Source: CAZRAL01 sp964598005 (GTDB lineage Bacteria > Pseudomonadota > Gammaproteobacteria > Burkholderiales > Usitatibacteraceae). Taken from it: a DNA stretch of 34,310 nt. Shown here piece by piece: positions 1-5,790 of the stretch; positions within the stretch are counted from its first letter, which is position 1; each line of letters starts with the position of its first letter. The DNA lies in NCBI GenBank assembly GCA_964598005.1, contig CAZRAL010000027.1, positions 1 through 34,310 on the forward strand, written 5' to 3'. The notes beneath the pieces are model-generated. The model worked only from the letters and a program-made list of their open reading frames with translations. It made no database searches and was not told the origin of the DNA. The position numbers and the translations under genes were made by a program.

Positions 1-10
1 GATTTATCCT

Positions 11-154
11 TCAACCCACCAATTTATCGTGTCCGAATTTCTGAGCCCGTCCAATCAGTAACCACCAAGGGATAATATTTCTATTCCAAGCATTAACGAT
101 GACTTCGGACTCTTGGTTCAGCAGATCACCTTCAGTTATATGTGGTGCGATCAT
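11..154 (-). pseudogene. Truncated macro-domain protein (cassette 7)
   Basis: A 47-codon leftward ORF starts just after the core of the attC at 161–246, the position expected for a cassette gene. Its first 34 residues read like the start of a macro domain (ADP-ribose-binding fold): a beta strand, the EGDLL loop, then VIVNAWNRN and IPWWLLI. Intact relatives continue with a glycine-rich loop, which is absent here. After residue 34 the reading frame runs into unrelated sequence and stops. The break lies near position 52, and the left 50 bases resemble neither an attC nor the rest of a macro domain. The family call comes from remembered motifs; the truncation is directly visible. Insertion or deletion at the array edge is the likely cause. 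Confidence 0.6.
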
Positions 155-160
155 AAGGTG

Positions 161-246
161 GCTAACGTAGAGCTAACCGGCGCTGCGCGGCTTTATCGCG
201 CAGCGTCCAGCGACCGAAGGGAGCGAGGTTGAGCGCCATGTTAGGC
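161..246 (-). repeat. attC site of cassette 6
   Basis: The outer cores are gctaac on the left and gttaggc on the right. Between them inverted arms (ggcgctgcgcg / cgcgcagcg) flank a short loop. The right core overlaps the TAA stop of the gene at 241–705. The first 20 bases after the left core are nearly identical to the attC at 1375–1452. Confidence 0.85.
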
Positions 247-705
247 CTCTCCTTCGTGAAGCCGAACGTTCTTATGAATTTTGTAGTCTGCGGTATTGCT
301 TGGATAGCTGACTACGCCAAGTTGATCGATAGTCTTTCGGAGTAGATCAAAGGCCTCGGGCTTCTGCTTGCCCGACCAATAAGCAGGGGGTGCAAGTGCA
401 AACCGTTTGCTCTCGCCGTGCAGAATGATGGACCCTTGCGTACCAAACTCAATTTTCTGAACCTCAGCCCACGCCATGCGGTAGGCGCCAAAGAGATTGC
501 GGTGGGTAATGAACCTCTCGGAGATTTCAAAACTTCCGGCGCTGGCAATCATGTAGAGGCCCATGATTATGAAGAACGCGAAAATTGCAATTGGTGGATA
601 TTGCCGAGCCAAGAACGCGCCAACCGCGCAACCCGCGAAGAACAGCGCGCAGACTGCCCCGATGATTTTGTAGCTGAGAACGCCAAAGCGATACGAGGTT
701 TCCAT
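241..705 (-). CDS. Cassette 6: membrane protein with two TM segments and PH-like tail
   Basis: This 154-residue protein has two hydrophobic segments (about residues 12–32 and 37–57) followed by a cytosolic region. The latter begins with strands resembling the small bacterial PH-like domains found after paired transmembrane helices (FEISERFITHRNLFG, then AWAEVQKIEF). The family assignment is an inference from this layout; no catalytic motif is seen. The ATG lies 13 nt inside the cassette boundary and its ribosome site is weak. The stop codon overlaps the attC core, confirming that ORF and site form one cassette. It probably acts at the cytoplasmic membrane; function unknown. Confidence 0.75.
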   Translation of the reverse strand: METSYRFGVLSYKIIGAVCALFFAGCAVGAFLARQYPPIAIFAFFIIMGLYMIASAGSFEISERFITHRNLFGAYRMAWAEVQKIEFGTQGSIILHGESKRFALAPPAYWSGKQKPEAFDLLRKTIDQLGVVSYPSNTADYKIHKNVRLHEGEA

Positions 706-720
706 TCTGATGTGCTGAAG

Positions 721-802
721 GCCTAACGATTAAGGTAAAAGGCGGCGCGCTTTTGCGCCGTCCGAGCGACCGAAGGGAGCGGTTTTGACCGCAATGTTAG
801 AT
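721..802 (-). repeat. attC site of cassette 5
   Basis: The cores are gcctaac (721–727) and gttagat (796–802). The central hairpin is ggcggcgcgc / gcgccg around tttt. The outer right portion gtccgagcgaccgaaggg matches the same stretch in the attC sites at 161–246 and 1375–1452 almost base for base. The site overlaps the TAA stop of the 797–1369 gene. Confidence 0.87.
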
Positions 803-1369
803 TTCATTACTTTCTACAATGTCAGCAAATTGCATGGAAACAGTGCGCTCCGAATGCAACGCGAAAACCTTAGCGTTCTCTAAAGTCTCAGTCGCATTAG
901 GTTCAGACTTCGTAACATAGACGGAGCCCGTAATTCGATTTTGCGCTGGCCAAACTGCAAATCCGCCACTGGTCCCTAGCGAAATGAGCTCGTGACCAAA
1001 CTCTTCCAGCGGCACCCCTTCTTTTAGGACGATATCGAACTTGAGCTCGAAACGAGCTGGTTGCGGTGCCGCGTTTTGCTTGAGCTTCTGCGTGAACGAC
1101 TTGCTCAAATGCTTGTACCGACGAATCCGTCTAACGCATGACGGCTCTATCCAGATGGTATCAACACTTACTTTGGGACACAGGTCTAACTCAAGGCAAC
1201 CAGTTTCATCGAAAGATTCTATTTGGAAAGTATTGCCGACGGCGCTTGAAAACGCTCGTTTCGATTCTTCGGGCAGCCCGCGAATTGAGAGCGGTACCAC
1301 AAGTACGTGTACCCAGTCGCCGACAAGTAGGTCTTTTCCCTCTGCATCAACTTGAGAAGTGTGTGTCAA
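797..1369 (-). CDS. Cassette 5: unknown 190-aa two-part protein
   Basis: The ORF fills the space between two attC sites. The first part (about residues 12–80) has the feel of a small SH3-like barrel: VGDWVHVLVVP, a conserved-looking SIRGLPEESK segment, then a short acidic strand and IWIEPSCV. A basic linker (RRIRRYKHLSK) leads to a second part (about 105–188) with alternating strands and a helix that resembles no enzyme I know. No signal peptide, membrane segment or catalytic motif is visible. The only in-frame start near the cassette edge is TTG at 1369, 6 nt from the attC core, so either the start is weak or translation uses the junction. Its function is not recognised. Confidence 0.7.
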   Translation of the reverse strand: MTHTSQVDAEGKDLLVGDWVHVLVVPLSIRGLPEESKRAFSSAVGNTFQIESFDETGCLELDLCPKVSVDTIWIEPSCVRRIRRYKHLSKSFTQKLKQNAAPQPARFELKFDIVLKEGVPLEEFGHELISLGTSGGFAVWPAQNRITGSVYVTKSEPNATETLENAKVFALHSERTVSMQFADIVESNEI

Positions 1370-1374
1370 ATGAA

Positions 1375-1452
1375 ATCTAACGTAGAGCTAACCGGCGGCG
1401 CTTTAGCGCCGTCCAGCGACCGGAGGGAGCGCGGTTGAGCGCCGGGTTAGAC
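1375..1452 (-). repeat. attC site of cassette 4
   Basis: The cores are atctaac (1375–1381) and gttagac (1446–1452). The central hairpin ggcggcgc / gcgccg has a ttta loop. It shares its first 20 bases after the core and the gtccagcgaccg-gagggagcg block with the attC at 161–246, so the two sites are close relatives. The stop of the 1447–1842 gene is inside the right core. Confidence 0.87.
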
Positions 1453-1842
1453 AGCTGAGTGGCCGACATTGGCTCTATTTCTCCAAGTTGCTTCGGAGGC
1501 AAGAACAATAAGTATGACCACGGTGGCAGCACGGAATCCAGCCGCCGCAAAGTTTGGGCCTTCAAAGAAAGTTAAGTCTTCGTACATTTGGGCGAGCGCA
1601 AACACGATGGCCGTAACGGAAAGGATGACGGCGCCCAACCAACCATCACGAGTAACCCAAAGTTGACGAGGACAGAAGGCGAAATAGCAGAGGCCGAGAA
1701 AAGCGGTTGCAGCATAGAACGTTGTGATGACACCTTGGCTACCCAAGAAGAACAGATAGCCGAAGGCTGTCATGAAGGCAATGCCAAATGCAGTAGCACG
1801 AAGCGGGAGGATTGCTACCGAAATAATTGTTCCAATGTGCAT
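1447..1842 (-). CDS. Cassette 4: small four-helix membrane protein
   Basis: This 131-residue, very hydrophobic protein has about four membrane segments, near residues 5–25, 28–50, 62–82 and 98–115, and a short polar tail. The ORF could be extended 21 codons upstream, but that part is translated from attC sequence (arginine-rich, MRFPPRFALRRP). The start was therefore set at the ATG at 1842, the first one after the cassette boundary. No motif links it to a named family. Membrane proteins of this size and unknown function are common integron cargo. Confidence 0.72.
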   Translation of the reverse strand: MHIGTIISVAILPLRATAFGIAFMTAFGYLFFLGSQGVITTFYAATAFLGLCYFAFCPRQLWVTRDGWLGAVILSVTAIVFALAQMYEDLTFFEGPNFAAAGFRAATVVILIVLASEATWRNRANVGHSAV

Positions 1843-1851
1843 AAGTGATCT

Positions 1852-1944
1852 GTCTAACGTGGAAGTAAGCGGACGCCGGAGCGCGAAGCGCGGAGGGAAC
1901 CGCAAGCGCAGCTTGTGGCGGTCCGCTTGACTGTAGGGTTAGAA
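1852..1944 (-). repeat. attC site of cassette 3
   Basis: The cores are gtctaac (1852–1858) and gttagaa (1938–1944). The arms agcggac-gcc and ggc-ggtccgct pair across a GC-rich centre. This site is different in sequence from its neighbours, as expected for cassettes of separate origin. The right core overlaps the TAA stop of the Hsp70-like gene. Confidence 0.82.
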
Positions 1945-2376
1945 CTCACGGCGCTTGATCTCCAGCGGTTTTGCTGTTTCTTTATCTATAGCCAGGATTG
2001 AGATTGCACTAGCGCTTACGGAGAAGGTAACTGCTACTTGAGGTTGGCCGCGTGCCATAGGGCGAATACCAACAATCTCGTAGTGGCCAAGACTGTGCGC
2101 CGTCTTTGTTAGCTTCGTGCTACCGCGAAATAAAGAGAGCTTGATCTGCGATTGGTTGTCGTCGGCAGTAGAGAAAATTTGTGTCGCTTCGCAAGGAAGT
2201 GGGCAGCCTCGCATCAAAAGTGGTGTGAAAACACCCCCCAGCGTTTCTAGGCCTACATCTTGGACAAGAACTCCGGCTTTCCCCGCAGGGGACTGCTTTT
2301 CGATAACGACCTGTGCTGAACAATATGAGCTTGCGACGAGGAAGACTGCGAATAGCAAGGAGTGTGGCTTTAGCAT
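1939..2376 (-). CDS. Cassette 3: secreted stand-alone Hsp70 substrate-binding domain
   Basis: This 145-residue protein starts with a signal peptide (basic start, hydrophobic core 7–17, likely cut after CSA at 21). From about residue 36 to 141 it follows the beta-sandwich substrate-binding domain of DnaK/Hsp70 strand by strand. VGLETLGGVFTPLL matches the DnaK LGIETMGGVMTTLI region, FSTADDNQSQIKLSLFRG matches FSTAEDNQSAVTIHVLQG, and SLGHYEIVGIRPMARGQPQ matches SLGQFNLDGINPAPRGMPQ. The ATPase domain and the alpha-helical lid are both missing. This is not a truncation of a local dnaK: the gene has its own start, signal and attC. It would act in the periplasm, where ATP is absent, perhaps as a peptide-binding holdase. 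The fold is well supported; the role is inference. Confidence 0.85.
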   Translation of the reverse strand: MLKPHSLLFAVFLVASSYCSAQVVIEKQSPAGKAGVLVQDVGLETLGGVFTPLLMRGCPLPCEATQIFSTADDNQSQIKLSLFRGSTKLTKTAHSLGHYEIVGIRPMARGQPQVAVTFSVSASAISILAIDKETAKPLEIKRREF

Positions 2377-2380
2377 GGAG

Positions 2381-2510
2381 TTCTAACGTTAAGTTCAACG
2401 GCAGTTTGTAAGTTGTGAATTTGTGGAATACTTTTGCGAAGCAAAACCACAAAGGCGCGACTTACAAACTGTCCAGCGCCGAAGGCGCGTGTTGCAACGC
2501 CTTGTTAGAT
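2381..2510 (-). repeat. Long attC site (about 130 bp) of cassette 2
   Basis: The cores are ttctaac (2381–2387) and gttagat (2504–2510). Long inverted arms (cagtttgtaagt / acttacaaactg) give a site of about 130 bp, near the size of Vibrio-type VCR repeats and much longer than its neighbours here. The downstream gene runs through the right core and ends inside this element. Confidence 0.87.
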
Positions 2511-2953
2511 TTTATGGCTTTTGAAAACTTTTCTTTTTCAGCTATGTCTTTTCCAAAAACACCTGGAAACGGTGGTTCAAAATTAGAACCCTTCAATAGA
2601 AGTAAAAACGAAGACTGCTCGCCTGCATGCGCCTCTTTAATTTGACCAAGACTAAAATGCATAAAAGGATCAAGAGGTACCTTTAATATATGAGGAACTT
2701 CCTTTGCACTACTTAAAACAACACTTTCTACTTCTACAATCAATCTAATTGAATTGGTAAGTCCAGGGCCAGTTCCTGCTTTTAGATCAGATATTTCCTT
2801 GCCATTAGCATCCACCATGTCTACACCAACTACGCGACCGATAATTAAGTGGTCAGTATTTTTTATCAGCTCTTCTTCTGAAACTTGGATGGGTAAAGAT
2901 GCGCACACAATGACGCTTAAAAAAAGCAATGCACAGGCACTTAAATATTTCAT
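2462..2953 (-). CDS. Cassette 2: secreted 163-aa protein ending inside its attC
   Basis: The protein has a signal peptide (MKYLSACALLFLSVIVCA, cut near residue 18–19) and a mature part with strands resembling a small beta-barrel: HLIIGRVVGVDMVD, then RLIVEVESVVL, ILKVPLDP and SSFLLLLKG. No named family is recognised. The ATG at 2953 is preferred over an upstream TTG at 2971 because a ggggggaa ribosome site sits 7 nt before it. The last 16 residues (from SNKAL onward) are encoded by the attC, since no stop occurs at the core. The gene is visibly richer in A+T than its neighbours, a sign of foreign origin. Confidence 0.75.
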   Translation of the reverse strand: MKYLSACALLFLSVIVCASLPIQVSEEELIKNTDHLIIGRVVGVDMVDANGKEISDLKAGTGPGLTNSIRLIVEVESVVLSSAKEVPHILKVPLDPFMHFSLGQIKEAHAGEQSSFLLLLKGSNFEPPFPGVFGKDIAEKEKFSKAIKSNKALQHAPSALDSL

Positions 2954-2971
2954 CAATTCAATTCCCCCCAA

Positions 2972-3055
2972 ATCTAACGCAACCAGCTAACCGGTGGCCC
3001 GCTGTGCGGGCGAAGCCCCGCATGCGAGACGTCCGTGTTGAGCGACGGGTTAGGC
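2972..3055 (-). repeat. attC site of cassette 1
   Basis: The cores are atctaac (2972–2978) and gttaggc (3049–3055). Hairpin arms cccgctgtgcggg and cgaagccccgcatgcg lie between. The agctaaccgg block is shared with the sites at 161–246 and 1375–1452. The GFA gene stops 5 nt to the right of the core. Confidence 0.85.
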
Positions 3056-3059
3056 CTTG

Positions 3060-3455
3060 CTACTCGCTGAAGGTAGGCCATGTTCCTGGCAGTGCAACCC
3101 ATGGTTCGCGATTGCTGTGGCGGTAGGAAGCACCGGGCTCCGGCAACTTGCCGGACTCAAAGCAACCGCCTGCGATACCGATTTTCTCAGGCATGTTTGA
3201 GACAAACCAAAACAGCGTAGTGCCGCACTTGACACAGAAGTGCCGTTCTTGGTCGTGATTCAATGCCTCGTGATGGAAGGCATAGACCTGAGTCTGTCCA
3301 TCTTGCCGAGTGACAGCGATGCGCTCAAAGTAGGCGGAGATTCCGAACGCACTCCCTGTTCTGCGTTTGCAATTGGTGCAGTGACAGACACCATGAAGAG
3401 TGGGAGCCGTGTTGACCGTGATTGAGGCTTGGCCGCATGCGCAAGTGGCTGTCAT
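3060..3455 (-). CDS. Cassette 1: GFA / CENP-V-like zinc-binding protein
   Basis: This 131-residue protein carries the zinc-cysteine pattern of the GFA family: CACG near the start, GVCHCTNCKRRTGSAFG, then HFCVKCGTTLFWF. In the family these cysteines hold two zinc ions, and the founding member was proposed to make the glutathione adduct of formaldehyde; most members have no proven substrate. The ATG at 3455 is preferred to an in-frame TTG at 3479 because it starts right at the conserved TATCACGQ strand. It is the first cassette next to the attI-like site, so it was probably the last acquired. GFA genes are frequent in integron arrays. Confidence 0.88.
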   Translation of the reverse strand: MTATCACGQASITVNTAPTLHGVCHCTNCKRRTGSAFGISAYFERIAVTRQDGQTQVYAFHHEALNHDQERHFCVKCGTTLFWFVSNMPEKIGIAGGCFESGKLPEPGASYRHSNREPWVALPGTWPTFSE

Positions 3456-3540
3456 AAAATTTCTCGAAGTGTCGGACAAGGTGGTTGCGAGGCCTAATTA
3501 GATATAGACAGCAAAAACGATGAATAACATTCCGGCTGCT

Positions 3541-3643
3541 GTCTAACATCCCGGAGCGCATCCTTCCGAAACCCTTGACTATTGAGGGTTTTGATCATTA
3601 TCCCATACGTATGTACAGCATTAAAAATCATGGAAACACACAC
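3541..3643 (-). other. Probable attI region
   Basis: On the minus strand a core site GTTAGAC (complement of 3541–3547) sits between the intI stub and cassette 1, exactly where attI belongs. Unlike the attC sites there is no clear palindromic partner, which fits attI. The boundary with intI is set at its proposed start codon. The cassette 1 leader (3456–3540) lies to the left. Confidence 0.55.
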
Positions 3644-3808
3644 ATGCCCCCTTTGCAGGCGACGCGCTTTCTCGACCAGTTACGGGAGCACGTTCGCTAT
3701 CTGCATTACAGTTTAAGGACGGAAGAGGCCTATGTCTACTGGGTGCGGGCATTTATTGTTGCGGGTATTTATCCGTTTTCACGACCGACGCCACCCGCTG
3801 GAAATGCG
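3644..3808 (+). pseudogene. intI: Integron integrase remnant (N-terminal stub)
   Basis: Translation from ATG 3644 gives FLDQLREHVRYLHYSLRTE then EAYVYWVRAFI, the diagnostic start of integron tyrosine recombinases (SAM-like core-binding domain). At 3743–3773 an imperfect 16-nt tandem duplication (gtgcgggcatttatt / gttgcgggtatttatc) shifts the frame. Reading in the next frame restores RFHDRRHPLEM, the continuation of the same helix. After about 3808 the similarity ends, so the catalytic domain with its Arg–His–Arg–Tyr residues is missing. An in-frame upstream ATG (3611) is also possible. The gene points away from the cassettes as in normal integrons. It cannot be active. Confidence 0.9.
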
Positions 3809-4027
3809 TAATGGACGCACCACGTTTAATTTCCGCAAGACCATAAATCAAAGGGGGCCAGCGTCAATTGTTTTGCGGTACGCTTGCATCATCAGACTGC
3901 GTCTTCCAGGTTAAAAAATTTGTCGCCCTCGCCCTCGCCCCCGACTAAAGCATTCGAGGGCAGGCTGCAGCGGGGGCGCGGTGACGTTTTTGAATTTTTG
4001 CAAATGATTTACCAACAAAATCGCTGG

Positions 4028-4059
4028 ATTCCCGCTCAGTTCCTTAACTTGGCGGGAAT
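4028..4059. repeat. REP-like palindrome
   Basis: Perfect 8-bp arms attcccgc and gcgggaat are separated by 16 nt and followed by gacggtgg. The ggattcccgc...gcgggaatgacg pattern is a widespread small extragenic repeat in proteobacterial genomes. No second copy was seen in this window. Confidence 0.5.
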
Positions 4060-4108
4060 GACGGTGGTGGTTTATTGTTGGAAAAACCATTTTCATAGGG
4101 TGGTTGCT

Positions 4109-4137
4109 TTGCCTTGCGTTAATATTGGTTATATAAA
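4109..4137 (+). promoter_or_regulatory. Sigma70-type promoter of the ABC transporter operon
   Basis: TTGCCT (4109–4114) and TATAAA (4132–4137) are separated by 17 nt, matching 3/6 and 5/6 of the consensus. Transcription would begin near 4144, giving a leader of about 50 nt before the ATG at 4197, with an agggaga ribosome site at 4184–4190. Confidence 0.55.
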
Positions 4138-4196
4138 GAAATTCGAGCGCTTGTTCAAAGCGCCACATTACTCATCCAAAAATAGGGAGATCGCCC

Positions 4197-5777
4197 ATGT
4201 TTTACATATTTCGTTTTCTATTTGCAGCCCTCTTATTCGCAGCTATATCGACTGCTTCCGCACAACAGGCGCGCGATATCAATATCGGGCTGCAAGCCGC
4301 ACTGACCTCGATCGATCCGCATTATCACAATGTCGGGCCGAACAACGGTTTTTTGCTGCACATCTTCGAGCCCTTGATCCAGCGTGACGAAAACCAGAAA
4401 CTGGTGCCAAGGCTGGCCACTTCATGGAAAGCGATCAACGATTTAACCTGGGAATTCAAGCTGCGCAAGAACGTGCGCTGGCACGATGGCTCGCCCTTTA
4501 CGGCTGAGGATGTCGCATTCACCCTGAAACGCGTGCCTAATGTTCCCAATAGCCCGTCGTCGTTCGCCACCTTTACCAAACCCATCGTCGAGGTAAAAAT
4601 CGTCGATCCGCATACCATTATTTTTAAAACGGCTACCCCGCACGTTTTGCTGCCCTCCGATCTTGCCACCGTCGTCATCGTTTCCAAATTGCACGGTACC
4701 AACGCCACCACCGATGATTACAATTCGGGCAAGGCCGCCATTGGCACCGGCCCTTACAAATTCGTCGAATACATCCCCAATCAACGCGTGGTTGTGAAAG
4801 CCAATTACGGTTATTGGGGTGGCGAGGAACCGTGGAACAAAGTGACCTTCAAGATGTTGACCAATCCTGCTGCCCGTGTAGCGGCCCTGCTTTCGGGCGA
4901 CGTGCAACTGATTGAAACGGTACCGACCGCCGACATCGCCAAACTTTCTGCCGATAAAAATTTCAATCTGGCGGATAAAGTTTCCAACCGGGTCATCTAC
5001 GTGCATTTGAACCAGAGCACCGAAAAATCCCCGCCTTTCGTTACCGGTAAAGACGGCAAACCGCTCGAGAAAAATCCGTTCCGCGATGCGCGTGTACGCC
5101 GCGCCTTGTCGATGGCGATCAACCGCGATGCCATCGTCGAACGCATCATGGAAAAGAAAGCGGTAGCGGCTTCACAATTGCTGGCCGATTTTTTTGCGGG
5201 CACCAGCAAAAAATTGAAGCCCATGAAGTTTGATCCCGAAGGCGCCAAAAAATTGTTGGCCGAAGCCGGGTACCCCAATGGTTTCGCCATGACCATTCAT
5301 GGCCCCAATAATCGGTATATAAACGATGACAAAATCGCTCAGGCCCTGGCCCAGTTCTATTCGCGGATCGGGCTCGATATCAAAGTGGAAACCATGCCGT
5401 CTTCAGTCTATTTCACCCGTGCCACGAAACTCGAATTAGGCTACATGGTGCTGGGATGGGGTAGCGAATCAGGCGAACAGGGTTCGTCGCTGCGTTCACT
5501 GCTCGCCACCTACGATCCCGCAAAGGGCATGGGCGTCACCAATCGCGGCCGTTACTCCAATCCAGCGTTCGACAAGGTGCTGTCCGAGGCATTGGTGACC
5601 ATGGACGACAAAAAACGCGAGGCCATGATCCAGCAAGCCGCCGAAATGGTGATGAACGATGCAGGGTTGATTCCACTGCACTACGAAGTGAGCACCTGGG
5701 CTACCGCCAAAGGGGTGAAATATACGCCGCGCACCGATCAATACACGCTGGCGATGAGTTTGAAGCCGCTGAAATAA
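4197..5777 (+). CDS. ABC transporter substrate-binding protein, family 5
   Basis: This 526-residue periplasmic protein captures a peptide-like ligand for the permeases encoded next. A signal peptide covers residues 1–22 (cut after TASA). The mature part has the SBP_bac_5 hallmarks: SIDPHYHNVGPN near the start, an LVPRLATSW segment, the WEFKLRKNVRWHDGSPFTAEDVAF signature at about 82–104, GTGPYKFVEY, and a C-terminal MVMNDAGLIPLHYE strand. Size matches DppA/OppA relatives. The start has a good ribosome site 6 nt upstream. The ligand cannot be read from sequence; the enzymes further down suggest an acylated peptide or amino acid. Confidence 0.95.
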   Translation: MFYIFRFLFAALLFAAISTASAQQARDINIGLQAALTSIDPHYHNVGPNNGFLLHIFEPLIQRDENQKLVPRLATSWKAINDLTWEFKLRKNVRWHDGSPFTAEDVAFTLKRVPNVPNSPSSFATFTKPIVEVKIVDPHTIIFKTATPHVLLPSDLATVVIVSKLHGTNATTDDYNSGKAAIGTGPYKFVEYIPNQRVVVKANYGYWGGEEPWNKVTFKMLTNPAARVAALLSGDVQLIETVPTADIAKLSADKNFNLADKVSNRVIYVHLNQSTEKSPPFVTGKDGKPLEKNPFRDARVRRALSMAINRDAIVERIMEKKAVAASQLLADFFAGTSKKLKPMKFDPEGAKKLLAEAGYPNGFAMTIHGPNNRYINDDKIAQALAQFYSRIGLDIKVETMPSSVYFTRATKLELGYMVLGWGSESGEQGSSLRSLLATYDPAKGMGVTNRGRYSNPAFDKVLSEALVTMDDKKREAMIQQAAEMVMNDAGLIPLHYEVSTWATAKGVKYTPRTDQYTLAMSLKPLK

Positions 5778-5790
5778 CACAACGGTCATC

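Larger units (their letters stand above)
1..3810 (-). mobile_element. Degenerate integron: cassette array plus integrase stub
   Basis: Six sites with the layout of attC recombination sites alternate with single leftward ORFs, and the right end carries an attI-like core and an IntI N-terminal fragment on the opposite strand. This is the standard integron geometry (integrase divergent from the array) in reverse complement. Nearly every cassette gene stops at or just before the R'' core of its own attC, and promoters inside the array are not evident, as is usual for cassettes. The left edge of the array may continue outside the window; the last visible cassette is broken. With IntI truncated, the array should be immobile unless an integrase is supplied in trans. 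Confidence 0.88.
3811..4196. other. Intergenic region between integron and transporter operon
   Basis: Apart from a palindromic repeat (4028–4059) and a promoter (4109–4137) I see no gene in these 386 bases. The short ORFs crossing it have no recognisable product. A C-rich stretch at 3926–3944 (repeats of ccctcg) and a G-rich stretch at 3972–3980 are the only compositional features. Confidence 0.6.

Noticed and set aside
161..246. Reading the GC-rich hairpins in the array as terminators
   Set aside because: No T-run follows, and the paired core sites plus spacing fit attC.
1377..1565. Short minus-strand ORF of 62 codons overlapping cassette 4
   Set aside because: Out of frame with the membrane protein and covering the attC; no start context.
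2415..2645. Plus-strand frame across the long attC
   Set aside because: It translates attC arms and the antisense of cassette 2; cassette genes here all run leftward.
3926..3980. Possible CRISPR or microsatellite because of repeated ccctcg
   Set aside because: Only two or three short units with no spacers; no CRISPR array seen anywhere in the window.
3884..4387. 167-codon plus-strand frame before the transporter operon
   Set aside because: It runs over the promoter and repeat and then out of frame into the binding-protein gene; no recognisable product.
4443..5006. 187-codon minus-strand frame opposite the binding-protein gene
   Set aside because: Glycine- and isoleucine-rich shadow of a well-supported gene, without a family resemblance.
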